Virus record (IMG/VR): IMGVR_UViG_3300010157_000032
Location: 101,316-165,315 of that record
Direction: 5' to 3' (one strand)
DNA: 64,000 nucleotides
Origin: a virus
The notes under the pieces were generated by a model. The model made no database searches. It saw only the letters and a program-made list of their open reading frames with translations, and was not told where the DNA came from. Shown here piece after piece: positions 48,747-56,770 of the stretch (position 1 is its first letter; the number at the start of each line of letters is the position of its first letter). The position numbers and the translations under genes were made by a program.

Positions 48747-51000
48747 CTTCTAAGTTGCTCTCAATAGCCAGTAATGCAATTTTAGATACTTTTGGTTTAG
48801 CAATTAACGAAATTGCATCGCCATCAACACTAATAGTGACCCAGCCGCCATTTTTAAGATCTCCAAACAACATCAATCGAGCAAGGTCGCGTTTAATTTC
48901 CTTGTCAATAACACGCTGTAACGGACGAGCACCCATCTTAGGATCAAAGCCTTTTTCGATGAGCCAATTAACTGCTTCCTTATCGATCTTAACTCGGATA
49001 CCTTTATCTTTAACTTGGTCTTTAAGTTGATCTATAAACTTATTAACAATTTTTATCATTGTTTCTTTTCCAAGTTTATTAAATGTAACAACACCATCTA
49101 AACGATTGCGGAACTCCGGAGTTAAGAATTTCTTCAAATCAGCATCGCTATAGTCTTTATCTTGCTTACCAAATCCAATAGCATTTTTGTCTGCTGATTG
49201 TGCTCCGGCATTAGTAGTAAGGATAAGAACAATATTACGGCAGTCAGCTTTTTTGCCATTTGATCCGGTAATAAATCCGTTATCCATAAGCTGTAGCAAT
49301 ACAGTTATTACATCTGGATGCGCTTTTTCAATCTCATCTAGCAACAGTACAGCATTAGGTGCTTCTTGAATACTGGTAATTAGTTGACCCGCATTTTCTT
49401 CAAATCCAACATAACCGGGAGGGCTGCCGATCAACTTACTGATACTGTGTTTTTCTTGATATTCACTCATATCAAAGCGCAGTAACTTAACACCCAAGTT
49501 TTTAGCAAGTGACTTAGCAGTTTCGGTTTTACCAGTACCAGTCGGCCCCATGAATACAAACGATCCAACGGGTTTATTTTCTGTTTTAAGTCCAGCCTGT
49601 GCAACAACAATCTTATCAACGATTTCGGTGATAGCAAGTTCTTGCCCATACACTTCTGTTTCAAGTTTAGTTTGTAAACTAATTAAATTAACACTTTCAG
49701 TTTCTGAAACTTGCTCTTCCGGCATATTGACCATCTTAGCTAGTTCGAATTGAATTTCACGCTCGCCGATAATGCGCTCATCAGCTAGTTTGAGATTGAA
49801 GCGTGAGCAAGCTACATCAATTAAATCAATGGCCTTGTCCGGAAGTTTTTTATCTGTTTGATACTTAACTGACAATTTAATTGCCGCATCAATTGCATCG
49901 TCCTTGATCTTAACATTATGGAATCCTTCGTAGTATTTCTTAATACCTTTAAGGATCTGTTTAGTAACTTCTGTTGTAGGCTCGTCAACAGTAATGCGTT
50001 GGAAACGACGCATGAGCGCACGATCCTTTTCGAAGTGCTTACGATATTCTTCCCAGGTAGTCGATGCTACAACTTTAATATTGCCTTTGCTTAGTGCAGG
50101 CTTCATCATGTTGGCAAGATCGTTCGCTGAATTGCTTGCCGACCCAGCACCACTAATCATGTGTGCTTCGTCAATAAACAAGACAGTCTTACCTTTCTTT
50201 TGTAGGGCTTTAATAACATGCTTAAAGCGTTCTTCAAAGTCTCCGCGATATTTAGAGCCAGCTAACATAGCACTGATGTCTAGATTATAAACTGTATACT
50301 CTTTCAAGAAATCAGGAACAGCACCATTTACAATATTATGAGCCATGCCCTCGGCGATCGCAGTCTTACCTACACCAGGGTCACCAACTAAGATCACGTT
50401 GTTTTTGCTACGACGACCTAGTGCTAACGCAATATTTTCTAATTCGTCAACTCTGCCAATAACTGGATCGATTTTGTTTTTCTTAACTTCTTGATTCAGA
50501 TTAGTAGTAAATGCCTGAAGGGCTTTATCACTATGCGAATCAGCTGGGCTATCGTCCGGACCATTTTCCATATTATTATTTAAATATTCAGCAAATTTAT
50601 CTTTATCGATATTAGCTTGTGCAACAAAAAAGTGCGCCCAACTACGTTTCTCGCCCATCATAGCCAAGAATACATCCGTTGGTTCAATACGCTGTCGCCC
50701 GTTGAATAGGACTTGAGTAAACGCCCTATTAAGTACACGCTCTACACTTTGAGTTTTCTTAGGTTTAACCACTACATCTGGTACTGTAATTTCACTACAT
50801 TTATTATGTAGATAATCTTGTAGGTTTGTTTTAAGGGAATTAGCATCAGCGCCGAATCCTTGAATACAGTTAGTAAACCCATCTTCTGCAAGCATAGCAA
50901 ACAACAGATGTTCTATTGTTAGATATTCGTGATGAAGTTTTTTAGAAGTTTCTATAGCTCTTTCAAAGACTGCTTGAAGATTATCGCTAGGTTCGACCAT
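48727..51000 (-). CDS. clpA: ClpA-like Hsp100 unfoldase
   Basis: 757 residues, equal to E. coli ClpA in length and layout. The N-domain (HHEYLTIEHLLFAML) precedes D1 with Walker A GDPGVGKT at 206-213, Walker B LFIDEAH and the arginine-finger region; D2 has GPTGTGKT, LLLDEIEKAHPD and the C-terminal ARPLQRVID segment. It lacks the M-domain of ClpB. It could feed proteins to host ClpP or act alone as an unfoldase. Whether a ClpP-binding loop (IGF/L) is present is unsure. Third gene of the dnaJ-def-clpA operon, start overlapping the def stop. Confidence 0.93.
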   Translation of the reverse strand: MVEPSDNLQAVFERAIETSKKLHHEYLTIEHLLFAMLAEDGFTNCIQGFGADANSLKTNLQDYLHNKCSEITVPDVVVKPKKTQSVERVLNRAFTQVLFNGRQRIEPTDVFLAMMGEKRSWAHFFVAQANIDKDKFAEYLNNNMENGPDDSPADSHSDKALQAFTTNLNQEVKKNKIDPVIGRVDELENIALALGRRSKNNVILVGDPGVGKTAIAEGMAHNIVNGAVPDFLKEYTVYNLDISAMLAGSKYRGDFEERFKHVIKALQKKGKTVLFIDEAHMISGAGSASNSANDLANMMKPALSKGNIKVVASTTWEEYRKHFEKDRALMRRFQRITVDEPTTEVTKQILKGIKKYYEGFHNVKIKDDAIDAAIKLSVKYQTDKKLPDKAIDLIDVACSRFNLKLADERIIGEREIQFELAKMVNMPEEQVSETESVNLISLQTKLETEVYGQELAITEIVDKIVVAQAGLKTENKPVGSFVFMGPTGTGKTETAKSLAKNLGVKLLRFDMSEYQEKHSISKLIGSPPGYVGFEENAGQLITSIQEAPNAVLLLDEIEKAHPDVITVLLQLMDNGFITGSNGKKADCRNIVLILTTNAGAQSADKNAIGFGKQDKDYSDADLKKFLTPEFRNRLDGVVTFNKLGKETMIKIVNKFIDQLKDQVKDKGIRVKIDKEAVNWLIEKGFDPKMGARPLQRVIDKEIKRDLARLMLFGDLKNGGWVTISVDGDAISLIAKPKVSKIALLAIESNLEDVVQNN

Positions 51001-51485
51001 TATTTAAATTTCCTTTGTTTTTTCTGTGCCATTTTTAATTTCAAATCACTTACATATTCTGTAAATGTTATTCCATCTAAGTGATCTAATTCGTGTTGAA
51101 AACAACGAGAGTCGATTCCTTCAAGTTCTATTATACATTGTTTTCCTGCGCTGTCAAGATACATGGCAGTAATTTTGTCACTTCTTTTGACTTTAAGCCA
51201 GAGATTTGGAAAACTTAAACACCCTTCGTCAGCTTGTACATCTGCGTTGTCGCCGACTAGAATAGTAGGATTGAAAACCCCAAGTTCTCTACCGTCTTGT
51301 AGTTTCATCACAAATACTCTACGCAACAACCCAACTTGATTGCCAGCAAGTCCGATACCGTTATGTGCTCGCATGAGTTCAAGCATTTCTCTTTCTATAA
51401 CATCCGCATTAACATGGTTTTTAAAATCCCAACGTTCTGCTTTTTGTTTAAGAATTGGATCAGGATCTTGAATTAATTTCAACAT
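51000..51485 (-). CDS. def: Peptide deformylase
   Basis: 161 residues. Removes formyl from N-terminal Met of nascent proteins. All three motifs are intact: GIGLAGNQVG (43-52), EGCLS (87-91, metal-ligand Cys) and QHELDHLDG (130-138, two His ligands and catalytic Glu). Phage deformylases are known in T4-like cyanophages. It overlaps dnaJ by 26 nt and the clpA start by one base. Confidence 0.95.
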   Translation of the reverse strand: MLKLIQDPDPILKQKAERWDFKNHVNADVIEREMLELMRAHNGIGLAGNQVGLLRRVFVMKLQDGRELGVFNPTILVGDNADVQADEGCLSFPNLWLKVKRSDKITAMYLDSAGKQCIIELEGIDSRCFQHELDHLDGITFTEYVSDLKLKMAQKKQRKFK

Positions 51486-52317
51486 CTAGTGCTTTAAGTT
51501 TTTCTATTAATGATGGATCTGTAATTGCCGGTGTTTTAATATTTACAACAATTACTAGCCGACCTTTCTGACCAGTATTAATATTAGGGAATCCGTGCCC
51601 AGAGCTTGCAAATTCAGATCCAGCTTCAATACCTGGACGAATATCAAGATCTATTTTTTGGCCGGTTATAGTTTTAACACCTTTACTACAACCGATCATA
51701 GCCTCGATCGGTGTTATGTACACTGTAGTATACATATCGTCTCCGGCACGCCTAAAGTTGCTATCAGGAAGCACAATAATAGTTACATTTAAATTTCCTC
51801 TCGGAGCATTAGGAACACTATCGTCACCTAATCCATTATATCGTATAGTTTCACCATGACTTATTCCAGCCGGAACATTAATAACTACAGTCTGCGTTTG
51901 CCCGCTCGGCATTTTATAATTTGCTTCTAGTTGTTTTCCTAGATAGCTGTCTAATATTGAAACTTGACATTGGATGTTTAGATCTCGATTTCTGCGCATC
52001 TGCGCATGTCCGCCGCCGAACATGCTAGTAAATGGGTGCCCTTGCGGGAATCCTTGTCCAAACATCGCGCCAAATGGATCAAATCCATCTGTAGTAAATC
52101 TTACTTGCGGGCCACCTCCGAACATACGTTGTTGGTCGTATTCAGCTTTCTTTTGTGGGTCGCTTAGGTTATCGTATGCAACGCTAATATCTTTGAATTT
52201 GGCTTGATCACCACCCTTGTCCGGGTGATGTTTATTAGCCAAGCTTCGGTATGCTTTTTTAATTTCATCTGGGCTAGCGTTTTCGCCAACACCTAGTGTT
52301 TGGTAATAATCTGTCAT
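51460..52317 (-). CDS. dnaJ: DnaJ/Hsp40-like co-chaperone (no zinc finger)
   Basis: 285 residues. The J domain is at 1-70 with HPD at 31-33, followed by a Gly/Phe-rich linker (FDPFGAMFGQGFPQGHPF) and two C-terminal beta domains (PSGQTQTVVINVPAGISHGE). There is no CxxCxGxG zinc finger, so this is the CbpA or class B type. Probably recruits host DnaK. First gene of the operon, with its promoter embedded in a terminator. Confidence 0.92.
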   Translation of the reverse strand: MTDYYQTLGVGENASPDEIKKAYRSLANKHHPDKGGDQAKFKDISVAYDNLSDPQKKAEYDQQRMFGGGPQVRFTTDGFDPFGAMFGQGFPQGHPFTSMFGGGHAQMRRNRDLNIQCQVSILDSYLGKQLEANYKMPSGQTQTVVINVPAGISHGETIRYNGLGDDSVPNAPRGNLNVTIIVLPDSNFRRAGDDMYTTVYITPIEAMIGCSKGVKTITGQKIDLDIRPGIEAGSEFASSGHGFPNINTGQKGRLVIVVNIKTPAITDPSLIEKLKALDVEINSRS

Positions 52318-52323
52318 AGTCGT

Positions 52324-52377
52324 AAAAAAGGCTCCAGTAATAGCATTAATTATACTATCTTAACTGAAGCCTGTCAA
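52324..52377 (-). promoter_or_regulatory. Promoter inside a terminator hairpin
   Basis: Minus strand TTGACA (52372-52377), 17-bp spacer, TATAAT (52349-52354). The spacer contains the 5' arm GGCTTCAGT (52363-52371) of a hairpin whose 3' arm ACTGGAGCC (52330-52338) lies after the predicted start (about 52342), followed by six T. Transcripts that come from the lysis genes would form the whole hairpin and end; transcripts that start here lack the 5' arm and read on into dnaJ. Confidence 0.8.
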
Positions 52378-52385
52378 GTTTTTGA

Positions 52386-52565
52386 TTACTTCTTCTTGCT
52401 GTCTGGAACTTTATCGCCCTCGACTTTTTTGTGAACTTTGATAGTTTTGCAAACTTCTTTCTTTGTTTTTGGATCAGTGTTGCAAACCTTCTTTGATTCA
52501 CCGCCGGCAAATGCTGGGCTAGATAATGCTAAACATAGTCCTGCTACAAATATATAATTTTTCAT
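52386..52565 (-). CDS. Small secreted protein
   Basis: 59 residues from ATG 52565 (AAGGAAGTTAAA upstream). N-terminal signal peptide KNYIFVAGLCLALSSPAFAG with a type-I cleavage site (AFA-G). The mature part is a short Lys-rich peptide with two Cys (KKVCNTDPKTKKEVCKTIKV). It lies next to the holin and may act in the periplasm during lysis or superinfection. Function unknown. Confidence 0.65.
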   Translation of the reverse strand: MKNYIFVAGLCLALSSPAFAGGESKKVCNTDPKTKKEVCKTIKVHKKVEGDKVPDSKKK

Positions 52566-52575
52566 TTTAACTTCC

Positions 52576-53154
52576 TTAAATTGCTGGTTGACCAAAATCT
52601 GGTACAATCTTTTTACCGCTTGCAGTTGTGCCTACTGTTGGGGTTGATCCCCAGCTTGCTGGCGGTGTGAAACTGCTTGAGCTGTTGCCGCCGAGTGGTA
52701 CTGAACCAAAACCTGTGCTGGGGGCACCGAAGCTGCCTGTTTGAGGTACGCTAGGTGCTGTTGACCCACTCGCAAATCCTGTTGTTGGTGCTGTTGTTGT
52801 GCCATTTCCAAATCCTCCGCTGACCGGTGGTGTATATGTTGTACCTGAGCCTAAGCTAAGACCTCCATTGTTTGCGCCGCCCAGCTTTTCTTGTGTACGC
52901 CCATATGCTGAAATACCAATAACAGCACCCATCGCAATGTGGAATAATCCAGCACCTTGCAAGGTTAATGGTTGCCATTGTGTATTGACTGATCCATGAC
53001 TTAGGGATTGTAATAAACTCCATAGGATTGGGAATCCTACAAAGTCCATAGTACACACCAGCATATACATCCAACCCATCATGGGACGCCATTTGCTGTT
53101 CATCCAATCTTCTTTCTTTAGTTCGCTTGCGCTCTTGACTTCTTCGTCTGCCAT
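52576..53154 (-). CDS. 3TM-type holin with Gly/Ser/Thr-rich tail
   Basis: 192 residues. KWRPMMGWMYMLVCTMDFVG, ILWSLLQ and GLFHIAMGAVIGISAYGRTQ give three hydrophobic segments in the order of 3TM phage holins (GTA-like family). A long disordered tail (SGGFGNGTTTAPTTGFASGS) follows, which is unusual. It permits endolysin release. It lies beside the spanins and endolysin; a late-type promoter is 27 nt upstream. Confidence 0.75.
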   Translation of the reverse strand: MADEEVKSASELKKEDWMNSKWRPMMGWMYMLVCTMDFVGFPILWSLLQSLSHGSVNTQWQPLTLQGAGLFHIAMGAVIGISAYGRTQEKLGGANNGGLSLGSGTTYTPPVSGGFGNGTTTAPTTGFASGSTAPSVPQTGSFGAPSTGFGSVPLGGNSSSSFTPPASWGSTPTVGTTASGKKIVPDFGQPAI

Positions 53155-53181
53155 GGTTCGCTCCTGTTGGCTTAATAGTAG

Positions 53182-53188
53182 TATTTAT
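53182..53188 (-). promoter_or_regulatory. Late-type promoter ATAAATA
   Basis: Minus strand AAATAAATACTACTATTAAG, 27 nt before the holin ATG. Matches the fibre-gene motif at 7392-7398. AGGAGCGAACC precedes the ATG. Confidence 0.6.
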
Positions 53189-53457
53189 TTGATACTGTCA
53201 AATATTTTCTTTTGCTCAATATACCACTCTATCCATGCGTTATATCGCTCACGTAATTCGTAATATTTGCCAGCATTTTCGTTGGCATTTTCTATAATAT
53301 CGCTTAATTCTATTTTTTTACTAGTATCCAACGGTGATAATTTTCCAGCAGGTACTTTAAGTGCTTCTGGTACTTCTGGGAATTTTATTACTACCGGAGC
53401 AGTTGTACTACATGCAGTTAGTGCAGAAATGAAAATAATTAGTAATAGTCTTTTCAT
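53185..53457 (-). CDS. Lipoprotein, probable o-spanin (Rz1-like)
   Basis: 90 residues. Signal KRLLLIIFISALTACS has a lipobox (L-T-A-C16). A short Pro-rich stretch follows (FPEVPEALKVPAGKLSPLDT) as in many Rz1-like proteins. The ATGA overlap with the preceding i-spanin gene is typical of spanin pairs. It would link to the i-spanin through the periplasm and fuse the outer membrane at lysis. Confidence 0.7.
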   Translation of the reverse strand: MKRLLLIIFISALTACSTTAPVVIKFPEVPEALKVPAGKLSPLDTSKKIELSDIIENANENAGKYYELRERYNAWIEWYIEQKKIFDSIK

Positions 53458-53912
53458 TTGTTAACCTCGGTTGGATCGCTTACTGCTTTATTATAAAGTT
53501 CTATGGCAATGTCATTTATTTTACATTCAGCATTAATAACTTCTCGTTGAATTTCTATTTCTTTTTTAACAACTTCGACCTTCTTCTCTACAATTTTAAC
53601 ACGTTCTACAACCTTAGTTTGTATTACAGTATTAGCTTCTTGTGATTTAGTTTCGGCTGCTTTAACTTTAGCTTCTAATTCGGCTACACGTTCTAGCCAG
53701 GCTTTTTGAACACCATGCCCACCATAAAAATATGCACCGACTACTAGTAATATAACTCCGATGATTTCTGAAGGAAATTTGTATTGCCCCATCATGGGGA
53801 TCCATTTTACTAGTTTGCTAGCAATATACAATACGATACCTGCTGTCAGCATGATATAGTATATTAGTATAAAAATACTATCAGGTACAAGGCTTAAAAC
53901 CCAACCAAACAT
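53454..53912 (-). CDS. Membrane/coiled-coil protein, probable i-spanin (Rz-like)
   Basis: 152 residues. Two or three N-terminal hydrophobic segments (SIFILIYYIMLTAGIVLYIA, IGVILLVVGAYFYGG) precede a long coiled coil (RVAELEAKVKAAETKSQEAN) and a C-terminal INAECKINDIAIELYNKAVS end typical of i-spanins. Follows the endolysin gene (1-nt gap). The multiple TM segments are more than the single one of classical Rz. Confidence 0.7.
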   Translation of the reverse strand: MFGWVLSLVPDSIFILIYYIMLTAGIVLYIASKLVKWIPMMGQYKFPSEIIGVILLVVGAYFYGGHGVQKAWLERVAELEAKVKAAETKSQEANTVIQTKVVERVKIVEKKVEVVKKEIEIQREVINAECKINDIAIELYNKAVSDPTEVNK

Positions 53913-53913
53913 A

Positions 53914-54540
53914 TCAGCCTCCTAGGACTTGTAGTGCGTGTTGATAATGCTTTTGACGATCTTCAAGGCCTAGTGTGCCACCGTTAATACGTTTGGTCAT
54001 GGTTAGGATGTCACCTGAATCTGCATACTGATTTAGGTTATTAGCTTCCCAGAACCAAGCCGCTGATTGTACACAACCCTCAAAAGTTGACAGATGTTCG
54101 CTGGCTTCGTCTAAACTTTGTTCGGTTGCTTGTGCATAACGGGTATAGTTATCTTTACCAGTTAACTGGATAAGTCCGCGTCCGCAAAACTTCCAACCGT
54201 CGCCTGATGCTTCGTTACCGTTGCCCATGCGGTTAGCATAAGCTCGATTGGCAATTTTTTCTGGTTGATGAGCATAGTCATTGGCATTGCCTGCATTAAA
54301 ATATTTAGGCCATACTTTGCATAGACTTTCTGCTTTGTAATTTAGATTTTCTTTGATTGCAGTATATCCGCCTGATTCGTGTGCTGTCTGTGCTAGAAAG
54401 GCTGCAACACGTTCCACAGTATCAATATCATAGTCTGGAAGTGTTTCACTCAATGCTTCGAACCAATGATCGGCATAAGGATTATTACCAATAATTGCTT
54501 TGAATTTCTCTAATGTAAAATCAAATTTAAAGTCGCTCAT
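53914..54540 (-). CDS. GH19 chitinase-like endolysin
   Basis: 208 residues. AFLAQTAHESGGYTAIKENL contains the two candidate catalytic Glu (E55, E64), followed by CKVWPKYF and KFCGRGLIQLTGKDNYTRYA, the GH19 core. GH19 proteins act as muralytic endolysins in many phages. There is no signal peptide, so it depends on the holin for export. Cleaves peptidoglycan at the end of infection. Confidence 0.9.
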   Translation of the reverse strand: MSDFKFDFTLEKFKAIIGNNPYADHWFEALSETLPDYDIDTVERVAAFLAQTAHESGGYTAIKENLNYKAESLCKVWPKYFNAGNANDYAHQPEKIANRAYANRMGNGNEASGDGWKFCGRGLIQLTGKDNYTRYAQATEQSLDEASEHLSTFEGCVQSAAWFWEANNLNQYADSGDILTMTKRINGGTLGLEDRQKHYQHALQVLGG

Positions 54541-54541
54541 C

Positions 54542-55276
54542 TTATTTCCTTTCTAGTGCAACGGCCCAGCCGTTGTTTTCAAATATAAATTTGTTACTAA
54601 TCTTAGTAATATTATAGTTACCGATTATTTTAGTTAAGAATAATACTTCTGAAATATCTTTACCTTCTAGCATAATAGGACCACTGATACTATTATAAAC
54701 TTCTGCCCTAGGTCCACTATTAACTATATTAAACTTAATTTGTTCACCGTAGACTCTTTTAAATGTAATAGACTCGTCTATTAATTTTAATTCTTCTGCA
54801 TAACTATTTTTAAAAAACTCACTAAAGTTATTTAATTTATGCTCTTCGGTTGCGATTGCATATGCATTTCTATCAGTGGGAACCACTGCTGATATATTTT
54901 CTTCGTTAGCAACTTCACTTTTAAAACTTTTAAAATATCTAAATCGCATGTATTCTAAACCAGTTAGTAATATTATGCCATCTACGATTTCCATTATTTG
55001 TCTAGCCACATGCCGATTGCGTTCAAGTTCTACGTATACACGATAGTTGCCATCGTCAGTCTCACCTGGAGTAGCATCGGCATCTAGAACAAATTCATAG
55101 CCCATCTCGATAAAGTTTTCTAAATCTTTAGCGGCATCTTCTTGATCTACAGTAAAACTCAACACAACAATATCTTCATCGTCGCCAGTTTTACTTTTAA
55201 ATGAATCAATCTCAAACACTTTTTTAACTAAGTGTTCTAAATCACCTGCTCTAAGATTTTCTGTAATGTATGTCAT
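54542..55276 (-). CDS. Conserved phage protein (paired with upstream gene)
   Basis: 244 residues from ATG 55276, which follows the upstream stop by 1 nt. MTYITENLRAGDLEHLVKKV and DIVVLSFTVDQEDAAKDLEN with NFIEMGYEFVLDADATPGE are a pattern I recognise in pelagiphage and cyanophage genomes. Alpha/beta with no membrane segment or known catalytic site. Probably a structural or assembly factor; not identified. Confidence 0.6.
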   Translation of the reverse strand: MTYITENLRAGDLEHLVKKVFEIDSFKSKTGDDEDIVVLSFTVDQEDAAKDLENFIEMGYEFVLDADATPGETDDGNYRVYVELERNRHVARQIMEIVDGIILLTGLEYMRFRYFKSFKSEVANEENISAVVPTDRNAYAIATEEHKLNNFSEFFKNSYAEELKLIDESITFKRVYGEQIKFNIVNSGPRAEVYNSISGPIMLEGKDISEVLFLTKIIGNYNITKISNKFIFENNGWAVALERK

Positions 55277-55277
55277 A

Positions 55278-55838
55278 TTATGCTGCCGGTGTAGGTGCCG
55301 CTCCTGCCGCCGGTGCGCCGGCTGCCGGTGCCGCCGCTGGTGCTCCTGCCGGTGCTCCACCCGGAGGCGGCGCCGCTGTACTTGGAGATTGTGATTCTTT
55401 ATATTCGTTCTTCATCTTGTCCATGTAACCTTTGTATACATCAAATGCTAGTTTTTTTGGCATTTTAATTTCTACAATCCAAATAGGATGGCGATCTAAT
55501 TTACCTTTTTTACTATTGGGTCTTAGATCTTCTTTCGTTCGTATTTTACGGGGCTCTACTAAGAAATTCTTTTGATAGGAAATTTTACATCCTAAATCAG
55601 TTAATCGCTTGCCACCGATGGGATCGGGCATCTTTTCTTCAGGCCACATGAATCCCACGGTAATCCAATGACGATCTACTTCAGGCCCATAGGCCAATTC
55701 GCCTTCTTCCCAGTTTTTGTAAACATACACATCTAGTTCGTCCAACACCCGTTCGAAATCTTTCAAAACAGCTAAACTACTGTTGTTTTCGTATAGATCC
55801 TGTATATTTTGTATAACGTCTAATATGTCGTGGTGCAT
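55278..55838 (-). CDS. Conserved phage protein with Ala/Pro-rich tail
   Basis: 186 residues. The folded part (DILDVIQNIQDLYENNSSLA, KNWEEGELAYGPEVDRHWIT) is conserved in environmental T4-like phages next to the downstream gene. The C-terminus is a low-complexity Ala/Gly/Pro tail (GAPAGAPAAAPAAGAPAAGA). The first gene of the leftward lysis-region unit, divergent from phoH. Confidence 0.6.
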   Translation of the reverse strand: MHHDILDVIQNIQDLYENNSSLAVLKDFERVLDELDVYVYKNWEEGELAYGPEVDRHWITVGFMWPEEKMPDPIGGKRLTDLGCKISYQKNFLVEPRKIRTKEDLRPNSKKGKLDRHPIWIVEIKMPKKLAFDVYKGYMDKMKNEYKESQSPSTAAPPPGGAPAGAPAAAPAAGAPAAGAAPTPAA

Positions 55839-56004
55839 GAGTTGATCCTAGAGTCTTCTACACTTATTTAGCTGGTTTAAATCCATAACGTATCAGTTTA
55901 TAATTCTGTAGATCCGTTAAATAATAGTGTAGGACCTCTGTAGTTATCAAGGCCGGTCACTACAAGTTCTACTTTTATTACAGTAAGAGTAGGAGCACAA
56001 CTAG
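55839..56004. promoter_or_regulatory. Divergent intergenic region phoH / lysis unit
   Basis: 166 bases. On the minus strand TAAATAAGTGTAG and on the plus strand TTAAATAATAGTGTAGG face away from each other, both weak matches to the late-type core. A TATAAT (plus, about 55900-55910) has no convincing -35. AGGAGCAC before the phoH ATG is a good ribosome binding site. Confidence 0.35.
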
Positions 56005-56724
56005 ATGAGTAAACAACGAGTGAAAAAGCGTTTTACATCAGAAGTTAACATAATTGACTTTCAACCATATCTTCCTCAAAAGAAACAGCGTGTGAGTCTA
56101 CATGCACGAAATCCAAATCAAAAAGTATACCTTGACAAGCTACAAGATGAAACTAAAAGTATCATTTTAGCTATCGGGCCAGCAGGCACGGGTAAAACTA
56201 TGTTGGCAGTGCAAGTAGGAGTTAAGCTGTATCAAGAAGGTATTGTTGATAAGATAATTGTAACAAGACCCGCCGTCAGTGTAGATGAAGATTTAGGATT
56301 TTTACCAGGTACGCTAAATGAAAAAATGGCACCTTGGACTCGTCCTATATTCGACGTTCTAGGAGAGTATTACCAGCAAAAAGACATAGCTAAAATGCTA
56401 GAGGATGGAACCATTGAAATAAGCCCACTCGCGTACATGCGTGGACGCACATTTAAAAACGCATACATTGTTGCAGATGAATGCCAGAACACCACAGTCA
56501 ATCAAATGAAAATGTTACTAACTCGTTTAGGCGATGGTAGTAAGATGGTTGTTACGGGTGACTTGGCTCAGGCTGATCGTGTTAGTGATAATGGTTTAAT
56601 AGATTTTTGTAACTTACTCTCATCTAAACCTGCTCTAAAACATATCGACATAGTACAATTTGAAGCTAAAGACATTGAACGCCATAATGCCGTGAAGGAG
56701 GTGTTAGCGGTTTATGGAGACTAA
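56005..56724 (+). CDS. phoH: PhoH-like ATPase
   Basis: 239 residues. Walker A GPAGTGKT at 58-65, Walker B YIVADECQN at 154-162, and VVTGDLAQAD downstream, the PhoH pattern. It is the only plus-strand gene between 14 kb and the right end. PhoH is widespread in marine phages, with proposed roles in RNA metabolism/phosphate response. A bidirectional hairpin terminator follows the stop. Confidence 0.93.
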   Translation: MSKQRVKKRFTSEVNIIDFQPYLPQKKQRVSLHARNPNQKVYLDKLQDETKSIILAIGPAGTGKTMLAVQVGVKLYQEGIVDKIIVTRPAVSVDEDLGFLPGTLNEKMAPWTRPIFDVLGEYYQQKDIAKMLEDGTIEISPLAYMRGRTFKNAYIVADECQNTTVNQMKMLLTRLGDGSKMVVTGDLAQADRVSDNGLIDFCNLLSSKPALKHIDIVQFEAKDIERHNAVKEVLAVYGD

Positions 56725-56725
56725 A

Positions 56726-56751
56726 AAATAGGAGCATGGACGCTCCTATTT
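56726..56751 (+). terminator. Bidirectional terminator between convergent genes
   Basis: Perfect 10-bp stem AAATAGGAGC / GCTCCTATTT with a 6-base loop between the stops of phoH and the minus-strand gene ending at 56771. T-rich flanks on both strands. Confidence 0.8.
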
Positions 56752-56770
56752 AGAATGTTATAGCAATTTG

